From Leptospira wolffii serovar Khorat str. Khorat-H2 (GTDB lineage Bacteria > Spirochaetota > Leptospiria > Leptospirales > Leptospiraceae): a stretch of DNA of 12,288 bases. Below, piece after piece: positions 12,111-12,288 of the stretch. The stretch lies in contig NZ_AKWX02000015.1 in the NCBI RefSeq assembly GCF_000306115.2, positions 1-12,288 of the forward strand, in the 5' to 3' direction. Both the position numbers and the translations under genes were made by a program. Each line of letters begins with the position of its first letter. Position 1 is the first letter of the stretch. The notes below the pieces were generated by a model. That model saw only the letters and a program-made list of their open reading frames with translations. It had not been told where the DNA came from and made no database searches.

Positions 12111-12251
12111 GCTTAACGACCAAGGTGTTCCGACGTTTGCGATGGCACGAGTTTGCTCTGCAAGGCGAGTGACAGAAGCAAATGTGGCGAAGCCCGAGCG
12201 AGCGGTCGTGTAAGCGATCCGCGAGCGGAGCGGAAGCACCGACAGTTAGGC
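12111..12251 (-). other. attC recombination site (site O)
   Basis: The 141-bp site has R' GCTTAAC and R'' GTTAGGC, with L arms GGTGTTCCG / CGGAA(G)CACC. Basal stem ACGTTTGC / GCAAATGT, apex TTGC-TCT-GCAA. It closes a cassette that continues beyond the right edge; the remaining 37 bp (12252-12288) show no gene. Confidence 0.9.
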
Positions 12252-12288
12252 GACGTTCCGGATCGAATAGCAAATATTTAAATTGATC

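Larger units (their letters stand above)
264..12288 (-). mobile_element. Integron gene-cassette array (partial)
   Basis: Thirteen complete cassettes, one damaged cassette and part of another are joined head to tail. Each is bounded by G^TTRRRY-type cleavage points and carries its attC beyond the gene's stop. Cassette orientation (minus) follows from gene direction and from the extra G in L'' on the plus strand. Five toxin-antitoxin units and four copies of one ORF-less cassette are typical of large, slow-changing chromosomal integrons. Neither intI nor attI is present; both are expected to the right. No resistance gene was found. Confidence 0.9.

Noticed and set aside
1007..12251. The repeats as a CRISPR array
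   Set aside because: Repeat units are 140 bp or longer, internally folded and separated by genes of variable length. There are no short uniform spacers and no cas genes.
1007..12251. The repeats as MITEs or REP-type dispersed elements
   Set aside because: Core boxes of GTTRRRY form, L-arm pairing with one extra G, one gene per interval in a common direction and matching cassette ends all fit attC better. A final proof needs an integrase.

Overview
The window is a stretch of integron gene-cassette array. Fourteen complete attC recombination sites (about 140-168 bp each) and one truncated attC separate short cassettes that each hold one gene, one toxin-antitoxin pair, or no gene. The AT-rich genes, GC-rich structured attC sites, short lipoprotein signals ending in L-S-C or I-T-C, and IS3-family debris suggest a spirochaete, most likely Leptospira. 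That assignment is inference; no rRNA or housekeeping gene is present to confirm it.

Orientation: nearly all genes are on the minus strand, and each attC lies just beyond the gene's stop codon. The extra unpaired G in the L'' arm appears on the plus strand, which makes the plus strand the recombining 'bottom' strand. The integrase gene and attI should therefore lie beyond the right edge. None is in the window.

Layout, left to right by cassette (plus coordinates): an IS3-family transposase end (1-~263) inserted into the attC of the first cassette; MazE/MazF (to 1012); a four-helix membrane protein (1013-1657); a putative lipoprotein (1658-2476); BrnT/BrnA (2477-3338); HigB/HigA with the toxin broken by a nonsense codon (3339-4273); an AbrB-type antitoxin with a Doc/Fic toxin (4274-5175); VapB/VapC (5176-6052); an ORF-less cassette X1 (6053-6508) and its tandem copy X2 (6509-6964); a second small lipoprotein (6965-7705); X3 (7706-8133); a divergent pair of a metallo-beta-lactamase-fold lactonase-like hydrolase and a short-chain dehydrogenase (8134-10340); a 388-residue coiled-coil membrane protein resembling DUF6161 (10341-11685); X4 (11686-12116); and the edge of a further cassette.

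Working together: the five toxin-antitoxin cassettes are independent units with their own promoters and probably stabilise the array. The hydrolase/dehydrogenase cassette looks like a small metabolic or signal-degrading unit with a shared palindromic control region. The most unusual signals are in the non-coding DNA: attC sites packed with mini-hairpins whose GNA/GNRA loops lie on the recombining strand; cassette ends whose inverted repeats extend well beyond the core boxes; small hairpins with an A[CT]GGA loop about 30 nt inside both ends of three cassettes; and a gene-less cassette family present four times.
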